Assembly (NCBI RefSeq): GCF_014203645.1
Contig: NZ_JACHJL010000004.1
Coordinates: 434,001 to 498,000 of the forward strand
Reading direction: 5' to 3'
DNA: 64,000 nucleotides
From: Streptomyces zagrosensis
GTDB lineage: Bacteria > Actinomycetota > Actinomycetes > Streptomycetales > Streptomycetaceae
This document shows positions 34,681 to 44,471 of this stretch, piece by piece. Each line of letters starts with the position of its first letter. Position 1 is the first letter of the stretch. The notes beneath the pieces were generated by a model. That model was not told the DNA's origin and searched no databases. It worked only from the letters and a program-made list of their open reading frames with translations. The translations under genes were made by a program, and so were the position numbers.

Positions 34681-35073
34681 TCACTCGCAAAAGCGCTCGC
34701 CCGGGTAAGCCGGTTCGGGGAAGGGCACGGCCTCCAGGCGGGCGCCAGCCTCGCCTAGCCGGGCCACTACCAGGTCCCAGTCCGGCCAGGTGGCGCGCAT
34801 GCGTCGCAGCAGACGAAGGCTGGCGACCAACACCACATCGCAACCGGGGTTGTCGGCCCACTCCAGGAGCCGATCCATGGACGCCTGGAGGACCGAGAAC
34901 ACGCTGCTGCCCACGGGCTGATAGCCGCGTTCGGCGGCCAGCCGGCCACACTGTTCCAGTTGTGCGTCCCAGTCCTTGTCGAACTGGCTGAAGGCCGGCG
35001 TCCCCTCATCGGACTCATCGACCTCCCGGGCCCCGAACACCAGATACGCCGCCCGCTCCACGCGCCCGCTCAT
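34681..35073 (-). CDS. Resolvase-N-domain-like hypothetical protein (130 aa)
   Basis: 130 aa starting MSGRVERAAYLVFGAREVDES at ATG 35073. The pattern DWDAQLEQCGRLAAERGY, then GCDVVLVASLRLLRRM and LGEAGARLEAVPFPEP, follows the layout of a serine-recombinase catalytic domain. No clear catalytic serine in the usual context and no DNA-binding tail are present. It is thus more likely a fossil or repurposed fold than a recombinase. A strong terminator separates it from the DUF3039 gene upstream. Confidence 0.6.
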   Translation of the reverse strand: MSGRVERAAYLVFGAREVDESDEGTPAFSQFDKDWDAQLEQCGRLAAERGYQPVGSSVFSVLQASMDRLLEWADNPGCDVVLVASLRLLRRMRATWPDWDLVVARLGEAGARLEAVPFPEPAYPGERFCE

Positions 35074-35112
35074 GGCAGCGACCTTACTGCCGCGCCCGCC
35101 CCGACAACACCG

Positions 35113-35156
35113 CGCGCCCGGTCCGTATCCACAGGCGTGGATGCGGACCGGGCGCG
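35113..35156 (-). terminator. Strong terminator after the DUF3039 gene
   Basis: Arms of 20 bases at 35113-35132 and 35137-35156 pair with one G-T wobble around AGGC. It lies 42 bp downstream of the DUF3039 stop on the minus strand. Confidence 0.75.
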
Positions 35157-35197
35157 TATGAGGTTTCCCACCGCGGATCAGTGCGGTCGGACGACGG

Positions 35198-35497
35198 TTA
35201 CTTCTTGCCGCCCTTACCGTCCTTGCCGTCCTTGCCTTTGTCGCCCCCGGCGCCCATGCCCTCGAAGATTTCCTTGCACATCGGACATACCGGGTACTTC
35301 TTGGGGTCCCGGCCGGGGACCCACACCTTGCCGCAGAGCGCGACAACGGGCGATCCGGAGAGAGCGCTCTCCATGATCTTGTCCTTCTGTACGTAGTGGG
35401 CGAAGCGCTCGTGGTCGCCGTCACCGTGCGACACCTGCGGCGTCGGCTCAACGAGGGTGCCCGTACCTGCCCCGCGCTCGGGCTCATGAGTGCTCAT
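35198..35497 (-). CDS. DUF3039 protein (99 aa)
   Basis: A small conserved actinobacterial protein. FAHYVQKDKIMESALSGSPVVALCGKVW followed by KKYPVCPMCKEIF suggests a zinc-binding knuckle (CGK...CPMC). The C-terminus is a lysine/glycine tail (GDKGKDGKDGKGGKK). The start is ATG 35497; an ATG-less extension of three codons upstream exists. Function unknown; it is ubiquitous in this lineage. Confidence 0.85.
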   Translation of the reverse strand: MSTHEPERGAGTGTLVEPTPQVSHGDGDHERFAHYVQKDKIMESALSGSPVVALCGKVWVPGRDPKKYPVCPMCKEIFEGMGAGGDKGKDGKDGKGGKK

Positions 35498-35512
35498 GCA
35501 GACCAAGGGTAC

Positions 35513-36712
35513 TCACGCCTGGGGTGTGCATGACGCGCCACCATCCACAACGCCCGGCCGGCCGCAGGTCCGCGCTGCGCCGCCCGTACGCGCCGTGACG
35601 CCGTGCAGCACCAGGCCAAGGCCCGCGACCCCGGCGGCGGCCCACGGCAGCGCGCTGCCGGACAGGCCGGCCGAGAGCGCGAGGCCGCCGAGCGCGGAGC
35701 CAACGGCGCTGCCGAGGTAGAGGGCGGAGTTGTTCAGGGCGAGCGCCACCGTGCCGCGCTCCGCGCTCAGCGCGAGCAGTCGGTGTTGCTGCGGCACCTG
35801 AAGGGCCCAACCACCCGCGCCCCACACCACGAGCACCAGGCCGAGCAGCAGCGGCACGGAAGCGAGCGACGGCAACAGAAGCTGCGCCGCCCCAATCGCC
35901 ACGAGCACCACCGACACCAGCGTGCGCACCCGCCCCATGCGATCCACCAGCGGCCCGACGATCACGCTGCCCAGTACGCCACCGATGCCCCAGGCCCACA
36001 AATACGGGCTGACCCCCTCGATGCCGCCGGCGGATTCGAGTACCGGGGCCAGATAGGTGTACAGGCCCAGGCTGGCGACGGCGGCGAGGAAGGAGACGCC
36101 GACCACCGGGGCGACGGCCCGGTCGGTGATCAGCCCCAGCCGTTTGCGGGCCGGCACCGCGGGCTCGGCGGGAACCTGCGGCAACAGCACGGCCAACCCG
36201 CCGAGCGCCACCGCACCCAGGGCCGTGACCAGCCCCATGGTGGCCCGCCAGCCCGCATGCTCGGCCAGCAGCACACCCAGCGGCACGCCGAGCACGGTGC
36301 CGGCGCTCATGCCGCCCATCACCATGGCCAGCGCCCGGCCGCGCCGCTCCGGCGGCGCCAGGGCGGAGGCGGCGGCGGTGGACAGCGCCGAGTAGACGCC
36401 GGCCCCGGCGCCCGCGATCGCCCGAGACCCGAGCAGCAGTGCGAGCGAGGGCGCGAGGGCGGTGAGCCCATTGCCCAGGGTGAACACGGCCAGGGCGATC
36501 AGGATCATCGTCCGCGGGCGTACGCCCGTAGAAAGGCCGGCCACCAGCGGCGCGGACAGCGCGTAGGCGAGCGTGAAGACGGTGACCATCTGGCCCGCCA
36601 GCGACACCGTGGTATCGAGATCGTCGGCGACGACGGGCAGCAGCCCCGCCATCACATACGCGTCCAGGCCGAGGGTGAACGCCCCCAGCGCCAGAAGCAG
36701 GACCTTACGCAC
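35513..36712 (-). CDS. MFS transporter (DHA1-like)
   Basis: 399 aa with twelve membrane helices. GAFTLGLDAYVMAGLLPVVADDL at the start, GSRAIAGAGAGVYSALSTAAASALAP (motif C region) and RRGRALAMVMGGMSAGTVLGVPLG are typical of the arabinose-efflux-like group. GTG 36712 has AAGGAG eight bases upstream; the extra upstream frame is not membrane-like. It is divergent from a LysR gene that probably controls it. The last 25 residues lie beyond the final helix and look irregular. Substrate unknown. Confidence 0.9.
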   Translation of the reverse strand: MRKVLLLALGAFTLGLDAYVMAGLLPVVADDLDTTVSLAGQMVTVFTLAYALSAPLVAGLSTGVRPRTMILIALAVFTLGNGLTALAPSLALLLGSRAIAGAGAGVYSALSTAAASALAPPERRGRALAMVMGGMSAGTVLGVPLGVLLAEHAGWRATMGLVTALGAVALGGLAVLLPQVPAEPAVPARKRLGLITDRAVAPVVGVSFLAAVASLGLYTYLAPVLESAGGIEGVSPYLWAWGIGGVLGSVIVGPLVDRMGRVRTLVSVVLVAIGAAQLLLPSLASVPLLLGLVLVVWGAGGWALQVPQQHRLLALSAERGTVALALNNSALYLGSAVGSALGGLALSAGLSGSALPWAAAGVAGLGLVLHGVTARTGGAARTCGRPGVVDGGASCTPQA

Positions 36713-36932
36713 AACACGGCTCCTTGTTGTCAGTGGGCGCAGTGGGCCGGTCAGCCGGTGGGCTCGACCGGTTGCGCTCAGGAGTGCGGTGGACTCGACC
36801 GGATGGGCCGCGGCAGGCCGTCGCGGCGAGCGGCGACAGACCGCCACGACGAGCGTTGACAAGACCGCCGCGGCCAGCGGTGGCAGACCGTCATGGCCGG
36901 AAGCGTAGGCAGTCTCCGGATAGTCGCGGAAA

Positions 36933-36948
36933 TGCCCGCGGACGGGCA
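36933..36948. promoter_or_regulatory. Dyad TGCCCG-N4-CGGGCA in the MFS/LysR divergent region
   Basis: A symmetrical 16-bp site lies just before TATGCT (36950-36957), a likely -10 for the LysR gene. It is the best candidate for the LysR binding site, placed to allow autorepression and control of the MFS gene 220 bp away. Confidence 0.45.
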
Positions 36949-36964
36949 CTTATGCTCAGGGGAC

Positions 36965-37900
36965 ATGAGTGGCGATACGAGCGATCACGGCACGCCCCAG
37001 GACGACCTCAGCCCGGCGGGGCTGCTAGGACTGCCCGATGTGGAGTTGCGACATTTGCGCGGCTTCGTAGCCGTGGCCGAGGAACGCAACTTCACCCATG
37101 CCGCGCAGCGACTACGCATCGGGCAGCCATCGCTCACCCGCACCGTGCGGGCTCTGGAGGAGGCCGTGGGCGCCCAGCTACTGGAGCGCACCACCCGACA
37201 TGTGGCCCTCACGGACGCGGGGCGGCGGCTCTACGCGGAGTTGGGGGTGCTGCTGCCACGCCTCGGCGACGCGCTCCGCGCGCCCTGCCGGCATGCGACG
37301 CTGCGCCTTGGCTTCACCTCGCTGCTGCCGGTCGCCTGCGCGGAACTCAACGCGGCCTTCGAAGCCGCCACCGGCGCCCGCGTGCGCCTGGTCCGCCGGG
37401 ACACTCCGCTAGCAGGTCTGGAGACCGGCGACTGCGATGTGGCGGTGCTACGGGGCGATGCGCCGCAGGACACCGTCCGCAGCCGGGTGGTCGCTCATGA
37501 GGCGCGAGTGGCGGTGGTGGCGCGCAGCGCCAAGGGCGCGGCGGCCTCCGTCGCGGGCCGCCGCGTCATGGACTGGAGCGAACTGGCGCACCTGCCGCTG
37601 GTGGTCAACACCGTCACAGGCACCACCCGACCCGAGCTATGGCCCGTAGGTCAGCGCCCCGAGTTGGCGTGCACCAGCGGCAACTTCGACGAGTGGCTTG
37701 AAGCCGTGGCCGCAGGCCACGGCATCGGGGTGGCACCGGAACCGGTCGCGCAGCGCCACACCCACCCCGGCCTACGCTTCATACGCCTGAAGAACGCGCC
37801 TGCGGTCGCGGTACGGCTCGCCATCCCCACCCGGGGCGCCCACCCGCTGGCGGTGCAGCACTACGCCATGACGGCCGCGAACTGGCCCAGCGGGGCGTAG
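36965..37900 (+). CDS. LysR-family transcriptional regulator
   Basis: 311 aa. An unusual 30-residue acidic leader precedes VELRHLRGFVAVAEERNFTHAAQRLRIGQPSL, the helix-turn-helix. The effector domain follows from about 120 (LRLGFTSLLPVACAELNAAFE). The start is ATG 36965; with a -10 about ten bases upstream the message may be leaderless. It is divergent from the MFS gene, the standard arrangement for a pump and its regulator. Confidence 0.9.
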   Translation: MSGDTSDHGTPQDDLSPAGLLGLPDVELRHLRGFVAVAEERNFTHAAQRLRIGQPSLTRTVRALEEAVGAQLLERTTRHVALTDAGRRLYAELGVLLPRLGDALRAPCRHATLRLGFTSLLPVACAELNAAFEAATGARVRLVRRDTPLAGLETGDCDVAVLRGDAPQDTVRSRVVAHEARVAVVARSAKGAAASVAGRRVMDWSELAHLPLVVNTVTGTTRPELWPVGQRPELACTSGNFDEWLEAVAAGHGIGVAPEPVAQRHTHPGLRFIRLKNAPAVAVRLAIPTRGAHPLAVQHYAMTAANWPSGA

Positions 37901-37914
37901 CCCGTATCCCGCAG

Positions 37915-38565
37915 TCAGTTGAGCGACGCGTCGTCCGGATACGTGGCCACCATCGCCAACTCGCTGCGCTGTCGCCGCAGCACGGAGCGCCACAGCTGTT
38001 CCGGATCGGGCGATGACACATCACCGGGCTCCGACTCCACGACGTACCAGGCGCCCTCGACCAGTTCCTCTTCCAACTGCCCCGGTCCCCACCCGGCGTA
38101 CCCGGCGAAGATCCGCAACGAACCCACGGCGGGAGCGAGCAGTTCCGGCGGGGCCTCCAGATCGACAAGGCCGATCGCCCCATGCACCCGGCGCCAGCCG
38201 ATGGGATCTCCCCTGCCAAGCCGCAGCCGAGAACGCGCGGCGGGCCCACCTCCGGCCGGCGGCGAGCCCGTACCGCTTACGCGCCCGCCCCCGGCCGCCG
38301 ACTCGCCCGGCACGACCGCGACGCCCAGCGCCGAGTCGAGGGACACCGGGCCACCCTGGAACACCACGCCCGGCTCCCCCGCCAGCGCGGCCCACGCTTC
38401 GAGGATGTCGCCGACGCCGACTGGAGTAGGCCGGTTGAGTACGACGCCGAGCGAGCCCTCCTCATCGTGGTCAAGCAGGAGCACCACCGCACGGTCGAAG
38501 TTCGGGTCAGCCAGCGCCGGCGTGGCGACAAGCAGCCGTCCTGTGAGCGAGGACACCTCGGTCAT
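37915..38565 (-). CDS. YqgE/AlgH family protein
   Basis: 216 aa. LTGRLLVATPALADPNFDRAVVLLLDHDEEGSLGVVLNRP is the family signature, and GYAGWGPGQLEEELVEGAWYVV closes the fold. A Gly/Arg-rich insertion at about residues 95-125 is absent from most homologues. The start is ATG 38565. The biochemical role of the family is unsettled. It is convergent with the LysR gene, with stops 15 bp apart. Confidence 0.92.
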   Translation of the reverse strand: MTEVSSLTGRLLVATPALADPNFDRAVVLLLDHDEEGSLGVVLNRPTPVGVGDILEAWAALAGEPGVVFQGGPVSLDSALGVAVVPGESAAGGGRVSGTGSPPAGGGPAARSRLRLGRGDPIGWRRVHGAIGLVDLEAPPELLAPAVGSLRIFAGYAGWGPGQLEEELVEGAWYVVESEPGDVSSPDPEQLWRSVLRRQRSELAMVATYPDDASLN

Positions 38566-38816
38566 GGCCACATGATCCCGCACTTCGGGCCCGCGCGGGG
38601 GGCGGAATGGGAGGCCCGAGTGAGAGCAGTCGGGGGCGTACGACAGCAACGACGGCGCACATCACTGCGCGTCCCGACTCGCACACGCACGGTGCGTACG
38701 ACCCGCGGGGACGATGGCCGAGAGCCGTTCGGCCTTACGGAACGGCTCGCGTTGGCCATTACTCTTTTCTTTTGCCCCCCTTGCCCATCAAGGCCCATCC
38801 CAGGAACGCGAGACTT

Positions 38817-40157
38817 ATGACCGGCACCGACGATGTACTCCTTGTCCACGGCGGCACCCCGCTGGAGGGCGAGATCCGGGTCCGCGGCGCGAAGAACCTC
38901 GTGCCCAAGGCCATGGTCGCCGCACTGCTCGGCAGTGGGCCCAGCCGGCTGCGCAATGTCCCCGACATCCGCGATGTGCGGGTAGTGCGCGGTCTGTTGC
39001 AGCTCCACGGAGTCACCGTGCGCCCCGGGGAAGAAGCGGGCGAGCTGGTGTTGGACCCGTCACACGTCGAGAGCGCCAACGTCGCCGACATCGACGCACA
39101 CGCCGGTTCCTCCCGCATCCCGATCCTGTTCTGCGGCCCGCTGCTGCACCGCCTCGGCCACGCGTTCATCCCCGGCCTGGGCGGCTGCGACATCGGCGGC
39201 CGGCCGATCGACTTTCACTTCGAGGTCCTGCGACAGTTCGGCGCGACCATCGAGAAGCGGGCCGACGGCCAGTATCTGGAGGCCCCGCAGCGGCTGCGCG
39301 GCTGCAAGATCCGCCTCCCGTACCCATCGGTCGGCTCCACCGAGCAGGTGCTGCTGACCGCCGTACTGGCGGAGGGCGTCACCGAGCTGTCCAACGCGGC
39401 CGTCGAGCCGGAGATCGAAGACCTGATCTGCGTCCTGCAAAAAATGGGCGCGATCATCTCGATGGACACCGACCGCACGATCCGCATCACCGGCGTGGAC
39501 AGCCTCAGCGGCTACAACCACCGCGCCCTGCCGGACCGACTCGAAGCGGCCTCCTGGGCGAGCGCCGCGCTCGCCACCGAGGGCAACATCTACGTCAAGG
39601 GCGCCCAGCAGCGCTCGATGATGACCTTCCTCAACACCTACCGCAAGGTCGGTGGCGCCTTCGAGATCGACGACGAGGGCATCCGCTTTTGGCACCCGGG
39701 CGGCCCGCTCAACGCCATCGCGCTGGAAACCGACGTCCACCCCGGCTTCCAGACCGACTGGCAGCAGCCGCTGGTCGTGGCGCTGACCCAGGCGTCGGGC
39801 CTGTCGATCGTGCACGAGACGGTGTACGAGTCGCGCCTTGGCTTCACCTCGGCGCTCAACCAGATGGGCGCCCACATCCAGCTCTACCGCGAGTGCCTCG
39901 GCGGCTCCGCCTGCCGCTTCGGCCAGCGCAACTTCCTGCACTCCGCGGTCGTCTCCGGACCCACCAAGCTCCAGGGCTCAGACCTGGTCATCCCCGACCT
40001 GCGCGGCGGCTTCTCGTACCTGATCGCCGCGCTTGCGGCGCAGGGCACGTCCCGCGTGCACGGCATCGAGCTGATCAACCGGGGCTACGAGAACTTCATG
40101 AGCAAGTTGGGCGAGCTCGGCGCAAAGGTGGAACGGCCCGCGGCGAGCGCCCGCTGA
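38817..40157 (+). CDS. murA: UDP-N-acetylglucosamine 1-carboxyvinyltransferase
   Basis: 446 aa, the first committed step of peptidoglycan synthesis: transfer of enolpyruvate from PEP to UDP-GlcNAc. GAKN at residues 24-27 carries the conserved lysine. The active-site cysteine is Cys124 in GGCDIGGRPIDFH, so the enzyme should be sensitive to fosfomycin, unlike Cys-to-Asp forms. The C-terminal DLRGGFSYLIAALAAQG is also conserved. The start is ATG 38817, with AGGAACG about ten bases upstream. A terminator follows at 40288. Confidence 0.95.
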   Translation: MTGTDDVLLVHGGTPLEGEIRVRGAKNLVPKAMVAALLGSGPSRLRNVPDIRDVRVVRGLLQLHGVTVRPGEEAGELVLDPSHVESANVADIDAHAGSSRIPILFCGPLLHRLGHAFIPGLGGCDIGGRPIDFHFEVLRQFGATIEKRADGQYLEAPQRLRGCKIRLPYPSVGSTEQVLLTAVLAEGVTELSNAAVEPEIEDLICVLQKMGAIISMDTDRTIRITGVDSLSGYNHRALPDRLEAASWASAALATEGNIYVKGAQQRSMMTFLNTYRKVGGAFEIDDEGIRFWHPGGPLNAIALETDVHPGFQTDWQQPLVVALTQASGLSIVHETVYESRLGFTSALNQMGAHIQLYRECLGGSACRFGQRNFLHSAVVSGPTKLQGSDLVIPDLRGGFSYLIAALAAQGTSRVHGIELINRGYENFMSKLGELGAKVERPAASAR

Positions 40158-40287
40158 GCCGGCTGCCCGAAACTCCACGGCACAGGGCCGCTCACCACGC
40201 TGCCCCGCGCCACGCCACGCACGCTTGCTGCCGCTGCCGGTACTGAGAGGTCGCTGGCATCGCTGGGCGACATCGCTTACGGCATCG

Positions 40288-40320
40288 CTGGGCGGCTCCG
40301 CACGGTAGAGAGCCGCCCAG
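40288..40320 (+). terminator. Terminator after murA
   Basis: CTGGGCGGCTC (40288-40298) and GAGCCGCCCAG (40310-40320) form an 11-bp perfect stem with an 11-base loop, followed by CTCTGTTGT. Confidence 0.7.
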
Positions 40321-40425
40321 CTCTGTTGTGCGCTGCGGGCCGTTCCCGGCGCCGATCGGCGCCGGGCCGGCCACATGGTTCACGGCAAAACGATCATGGC
40401 CGTAAACGACCGTTCAGGGCCGCAC

Positions 40426-41304
40426 CTAGCGAATGATTTCAGCCAGCCTGTCAACCTGGTCCGGATCGGCCGACCAGCAGTACAACATCACCTCGTCGGC
40501 CCCTATCTCCGCATAGCCTGCGATCGCCGCCCGGATCGCATCGGCCGTGCCCAGCAGGCCGCGGGCGACGTGCTCGGCGAAGTCAGAAAACGCGTAGTAG
40601 TCGCGTATGGCGCGCCGGGCCTCGTCCACCACCGGGTCCGGACCGATCGCCACGTTGACCTGGGCAACGAGCCGCGGCCGGCCCTCGCGACCAGCGCGCT
40701 GCCAGCCCTCCTCCACGGTGCGGAAGAGCCCGGTCAGCTGCGCGGGCGGCAACGAGGCGCCCAGGAAGCCATCGCCCCACTGACCGACGCGGGCCAGCGC
40801 GGCGGGAGCGAAGCCGCCGAACAAGATCTCCGGCCCACGCGCGCTGATGGGCGCCGGGCCCACCGGTCCGGTGTCGGGGACGCCTTCGACGCCGTCGCCG
40901 CCCGCCCACACGCGGCGCAGCACAGCGAGCCGTTCCTCCAGGGCGCGGCCCCGATGGCGGACATCGCCGCCCACGGCAAGAAAGTCGTCCTCCCGGCCGC
41001 CAATGCCAAGGCCCAGCGTGAACCGGCCATGTGAAATTCGGTCCAGGGTGGCGGCCTGCTTGGCGAGCAGCACCGGTTCGCGCAGCGGGGCGAGTAGTAC
41101 CTCGGTCTGCACCCGGATGCGGCTGGTGGCCCCGGCGATGGCTGCCAGGGTGATCAGCGGCTCGGGGTTGTCGTAGACGAGCCGATCGAGCAGGCCGAGG
41201 GTGGCGAAGGGGCCGGCGTCGGCGCGCTTGGCCCAGGTCAGCAACGTGCCGGGGTCGCTGATGGGCAGGCCGATGCCAACCCGTACGGGCAAGGTGGTGG
41301 ACAT
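40426..41304 (-). CDS. LLM-class flavin-dependent oxidoreductase
   Basis: 292 aa, a luciferase-like monooxygenase barrel. VRVGIGLPISDPGTLLTWAKRAD, ITLAAIAGATSRIRVQTEVLLAPLR and ISHGRFTLGLGIGG are the family signatures. It uses FMN or F420; the sequence alone does not decide which. It starts at ATG 41304. It is convergent with murA and has no coupled partner. Confidence 0.9.
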   Translation of the reverse strand: MSTTLPVRVGIGLPISDPGTLLTWAKRADAGPFATLGLLDRLVYDNPEPLITLAAIAGATSRIRVQTEVLLAPLREPVLLAKQAATLDRISHGRFTLGLGIGGREDDFLAVGGDVRHRGRALEERLAVLRRVWAGGDGVEGVPDTGPVGPAPISARGPEILFGGFAPAALARVGQWGDGFLGASLPPAQLTGLFRTVEEGWQRAGREGRPRLVAQVNVAIGPDPVVDEARRAIRDYYAFSDFAEHVARGLLGTADAIRAAIAGYAEIGADEVMLYCWSADPDQVDRLAEIIR

Positions 41305-41862
41305 GGTGGGATGACCTCCGAAGGGGCGTTAGGGCATACGAAAACGCTGCCGCCCGCTCCCTGGCTTTGTGCGCGCTGCGCACGCGAGCCCGCTCCCCAT
41401 TTGCGGCGTCATTCGATGGAGCGTGCTGTACGGAGTGGGCCGATCGTAGCCGCGACCCCCGACCACCGAAAAGCGATTTTCCGCGGCTCGCGAGCCCACC
41501 GACTCCGGCTCACGGACTCAGTCTTCCGTCCCCACATGCCGCACTGGCCCAGTTGCCGCCCCCCGTCCGGGCCGCCACGCTGGGCCGCCGCGGCGGGTCT
41601 CCACGCCGGATCTCCACGCCGGGCCCGTGAGCGCGCCGCAGCCCCATCGTGGGACCCAAATGGCCCGGATGCCCCGTAAGCGGCTCATAGCGCCGCACAG
41701 AGCCGTCTCTCCATGCCAGGGGTACCGCCCGCAGGACGCTGGAACCATACCTTCCGCCGCCATGTCGCCGCGCAACCGCCGCCACGGGCCCCGGCCAAGC
41801 GGGTTCGGTGCGGACGAGCGCCCGCAAAGTGGCCCACATCACCACGGTCCCCAGCCATACGA
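41305..41862. other. About 560 bp without a gene between the LLM and HU genes
   Basis: Frames here are shadows. A 13-bp tandem pair (TCTCCACGCCGG-A/G at 41598-41610 and 41611-41623) is the only repeat seen. The promoter of the LLM gene lies at the left end. Confidence 0.4.
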
Positions 41863-41897
41863 AAGGGCGGCCACCCGCACTGCGGGTGGCCGCCCTT
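41863..41897 (-). terminator. Very strong terminator after hupA
   Basis: Perfect 17-base arms (41863-41879 and 41881-41897: AAGGGCGGCCACCCGCA and its complement) surround a single base. It lies 18 bp after the hupA stop and should stop transcription in both directions. Confidence 0.85.
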
Positions 41898-41914
41898 GTC
41901 GTGTGATGTGAGGC

Positions 41915-42193
41915 TCAGCCCTTGGCGGCTTCCTTGAGCTTGGAGCCCGCGGAAACCTTCACGCTGTAACCGGCCGGAATCTGGATGGGGTCGCCGGTCT
42001 GCGGGTTACGCGCGGTCCGAGCGGCACGGTGGGTGCGCTCGAAGGTCAGAAAGCCGGGGATGGTGACCTTCTCGTCGCCCTTGGCAACGACCTCACCAAC
42101 GGTCTCGGCGAGGGCGGCCAGCACGGCGTCGGCGTCCTTGCGAGTCACCTCGGCGCGGTCGGCCAGCGCGGCCACCAGCTCACTGCGGTTCAT
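41915..42193 (-). CDS. hupA: HU-type nucleoid protein
   Basis: 92 aa, the short HU of Streptomyces without the lysine-rich tail of HupS. MNRSELVAALADRAEVTRKDADAVLAAL is the dimerisation half. GDEKVTIPGFLTFERTHRAARTARNPQTGDPIQIPA is the DNA-embracing arm, with the conserved Pro near the tip. It bends and compacts DNA, mainly in vegetative growth. The start is ATG 42193. Gene order with murA and malic enzyme is the Streptomyces norm. Confidence 0.95.
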   Translation of the reverse strand: MNRSELVAALADRAEVTRKDADAVLAALAETVGEVVAKGDEKVTIPGFLTFERTHRAARTARNPQTGDPIQIPAGYSVKVSAGSKLKEAAKG

Positions 42194-42547
42194 GTTGTAC
42201 TCCCGTGTTCTTCTTGCCAATGAGGCGTGAGATCGAAGCCGATGCTGCCAGGGCCCTCGGACAGTCCCCGGACCCGGGTCCGATCTTTCGATCTTTCCGC
42301 GCCCTTGGGGGTCCCCCCTGGACGAGGTCCTCGGGGGAGCATCCTGCCCGCACCTATGGCGCGAAAGCCAATCCGGCACCCTAGGGAGTCACACGAAAAG
42401 CGCCACTGCCTCATTGTGATGACGCTCCGTTCACTCCCGGCAGCTCACCGCAGGGTTCGCTTCGCGTCTTACTCCGAGGCTGCGGCCGTTATGCTGCCCG
42501 CCACCCTACGGCCGCCCCGGCGGCCCTCAGCACCGCGACGCGCCGTC
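42194..42547. other. Region upstream of hupA
   Basis: About 350 bp. It holds the hupA promoter and a nested hairpin at 42312-42338 (TCCCCC/GGGGGA outer arms, GGAC/GTCC inner arms). That GC hairpin is of a type often scattered between Streptomyces genes. No gene is supported. Confidence 0.5.
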
Positions 42548-43969
42548 CTAGACCGCCGTGGTGCCGGTCACAGCCTTGGCCGCGTTCCGTACGGCACCGG
42601 CCACCGCACCCGCGACCTTGTCGTTGAAGACGGAGGGGATGATGTAGTTCGCGTTCAACTCGTCGTCAAGGACCACGTCGGCGAGCGCGCGAGCAGCGGC
42701 CAGCATCATCCGGGTGTTCACGGTACGTGACTGAGCGTCGAGGAGACCGCGGAAAACGCCCGGGAAAACCAGTACGTTATTGATCTGATTTGGGAAGTCT
42801 GACCGGCCGGTGGCCACGACGGCCGCGGTCTGCCGAGCCACCCCCGGGTCCACCTCGGGGTCGGGGTTGGCCAGCGCGAAAACGATCGCGTCGTGCGCCA
42901 TCGCGGCCACGTCATCGCCGCTGAGTACGTTGGGCGCACTGACACCGATGAACACGTCGGCACCCACCACGGCCTGCTTGAGGGTGCCGGTGACGTTCTC
43001 CGGGTTGGTGTTGTCCGCGATCCAGCGCAGCGGGGAGTCGGGATCGGCGCCGACCAGGTCCTGGCGCCCGGAGTGCACCACTCCGTGAATGTCGGCGACC
43101 ACCGCGTGCCGCAAGCCGGCGGCGATCAGGAGCTTGAGGATCGCCGTGCCCGCCGCGCCGGCGCCGGACATGACGACCCGTACGTCCTCGGTCTTCTTGC
43201 CCACCACGCGCAGCGCGTTGGTCAGCGCTGCGAGCACCACGATGGCGGTGCCGTGCTGGTCGTCGTGGAAGACCGGAATGTCCAGCGCCTCGCGCAGCCG
43301 GGCCTCGATCTCGAAGCAGCGGGGGGCGGAGATGTCCTCCAGGTTGATGCCGGCGAAGCCCGGCGCGATGGCCTTGACGATCGCGACGATGGCGTCCGTG
43401 TCCTGAGTGTCAAGGCACAGCGGCCAGGCGTCGATCCCCGCGAACCGCTTGAACAGCGCGGCCTTGCCCTCCATTACCGGCAGCGCGGCCATGGGCCCGA
43501 TGTTGCCAAGGCCGAGCACGGCGGAGCCATCGGTGACCACGGCGACACTGTTGCGCTTGATGGTCAGCCGGCGGGCGTCCTCGGGGTTCTCGGCGATGGC
43601 CTGACAGACCCGGGCGACACCTGGCGTGTAGACCATCGACAGGTCGTCACGGTTGCGGATGGGGTGCTTGGACGACATTTCGATCTTGCCGCCGAGGTGC
43701 ATCAGGAACGTACGGTCGGAGACCTTGCCGAGAGACACCCCCTCGATGCCGCGCAGCTTCTCGACGATCTCGTCGGCGTGCGCGGTGGAGGTCGCGGCAA
43801 TGGTGACGTCGATCCGCAGCTTTTCGTGGCCGGAGGCGGTGACGTCGAGTCCGGTGACCGAACCGCCGGAGGACTCCACGGCGGTGGTGAGCTGGCTGAC
43901 CGCGGTCCCGCTCGCGGGGACCTCCAGCCGGACCGTCATCGAGTACGAGACGCTAGGCGCCGTTGCCAT
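42548..43969 (-). CDS. NAD-dependent malic enzyme with N-terminal ACT domain
   Basis: 473 aa. An ACT-like regulatory domain (residues about 8-80) is followed by the malic domain ([27 protein letters not shown]) and NAD-binding domain ([20 protein letters not shown]). [13 protein letters not shown] is the metal and substrate motif. It converts malate to pyruvate and CO2. ATG 43969 is preferred because GAGGAAG lies eight bases upstream. The cofactor is inferred from family, and binding of amino acids by the ACT domain is possible. Confidence 0.93.
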   Translation of the reverse strand: MATAPSVSYSMTVRLEVPASGTAVSQLTTAVESSGGSVTGLDVTASGHEKLRIDVTIAATSTAHADEIVEKLRGIEGVSLGKVSDRTFLMHLGGKIEMSSKHPIRNRDDLSMVYTPGVARVCQAIAENPEDARRLTIKRNSVAVVTDGSAVLGLGNIGPMAALPVMEGKAALFKRFAGIDAWPLCLDTQDTDAIVAIVKAIAPGFAGINLEDISAPRCFEIEARLREALDIPVFHDDQHGTAIVVLAALTNALRVVGKKTEDVRVVMSGAGAAGTAILKLLIAAGLRHAVVADIHGVVHSGRQDLVGADPDSPLRWIADNTNPENVTGTLKQAVVGADVFIGVSAPNVLSGDDVAAMAHDAIVFALANPDPEVDPGVARQTAAVVATGRSDFPNQINNVLVFPGVFRGLLDAQSRTVNTRMMLAAARALADVVLDDELNANYIIPSVFNDKVAGAVAGAVRNAAKAVTGTTAV

Positions 43970-44184
43970 GGCCGACTTCCTCTGCTTTCCCTTGTTCCCT
44001 TGGAGCGCGGCCACGCCGAGGCGTGCCACCCACTAATGGTCCCACCTACCAGTCGGTACTCGGTAACCACCCCGCGTCCGCCCCGCATCCGGCAGGTGGC
44101 GGAAGAGTTCTTTCACCCGGCGAGGTTTCGCGTCGCCAGCGGAAGCTCTCGCCCGAGATGACGCGATGGGCTGCTGAGGCGGGA

Positions 44185-44212
44185 TTGGCATCTCGGCTGA
44201 GTTTGTTAGCCT
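44185..44212 (+). promoter_or_regulatory. Candidate rightward promoter with no gene in front of it
   Basis: TTGGCA (44185-44190) and TAGCCT (44207-44212), 16-bp gap. It points rightward, where no plus-strand gene exists. A terminator-like hairpin lies about 110 bp downstream, so a small RNA of about 140 nt could be made. Confidence 0.3.
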
Positions 44213-44319
44213 GGATGTGACGCCGGCCCGATCCACGCCCCCGGGCCCAACCTTCGTCGCTACGAGCGACCACTTGCCGCGAGGCGAGCATGGCGGGTCG
44301 GTGTCACCTAAGCGTTCAC

Positions 44320-44352
44320 ATGGGGCGCCCCACCAGCGGTGGGGCGCCCCAT
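44320..44352. terminator. Terminator hairpin after the HelD/HelR gene
   Basis: Perfect 15-base arms (ATGGGGCGCCCCACC and its complement) around AGC. It lies 120 bp downstream of the minus-strand ATPase stop at 44472. Symmetry suggests it works in both directions. Confidence 0.65.
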
Positions 44353-44471
44353 TGCGTTCCGGCCGGGCCAGCGCCGGCGGGTCGAGGCCAGCGGACCAGC
44401 GCCAGTGGGCCGGGCGCCGGCCGGGTGCGACCCGCGCCCCGACCCAGCGCCCGCGCCACTGGTTGCTGCGA

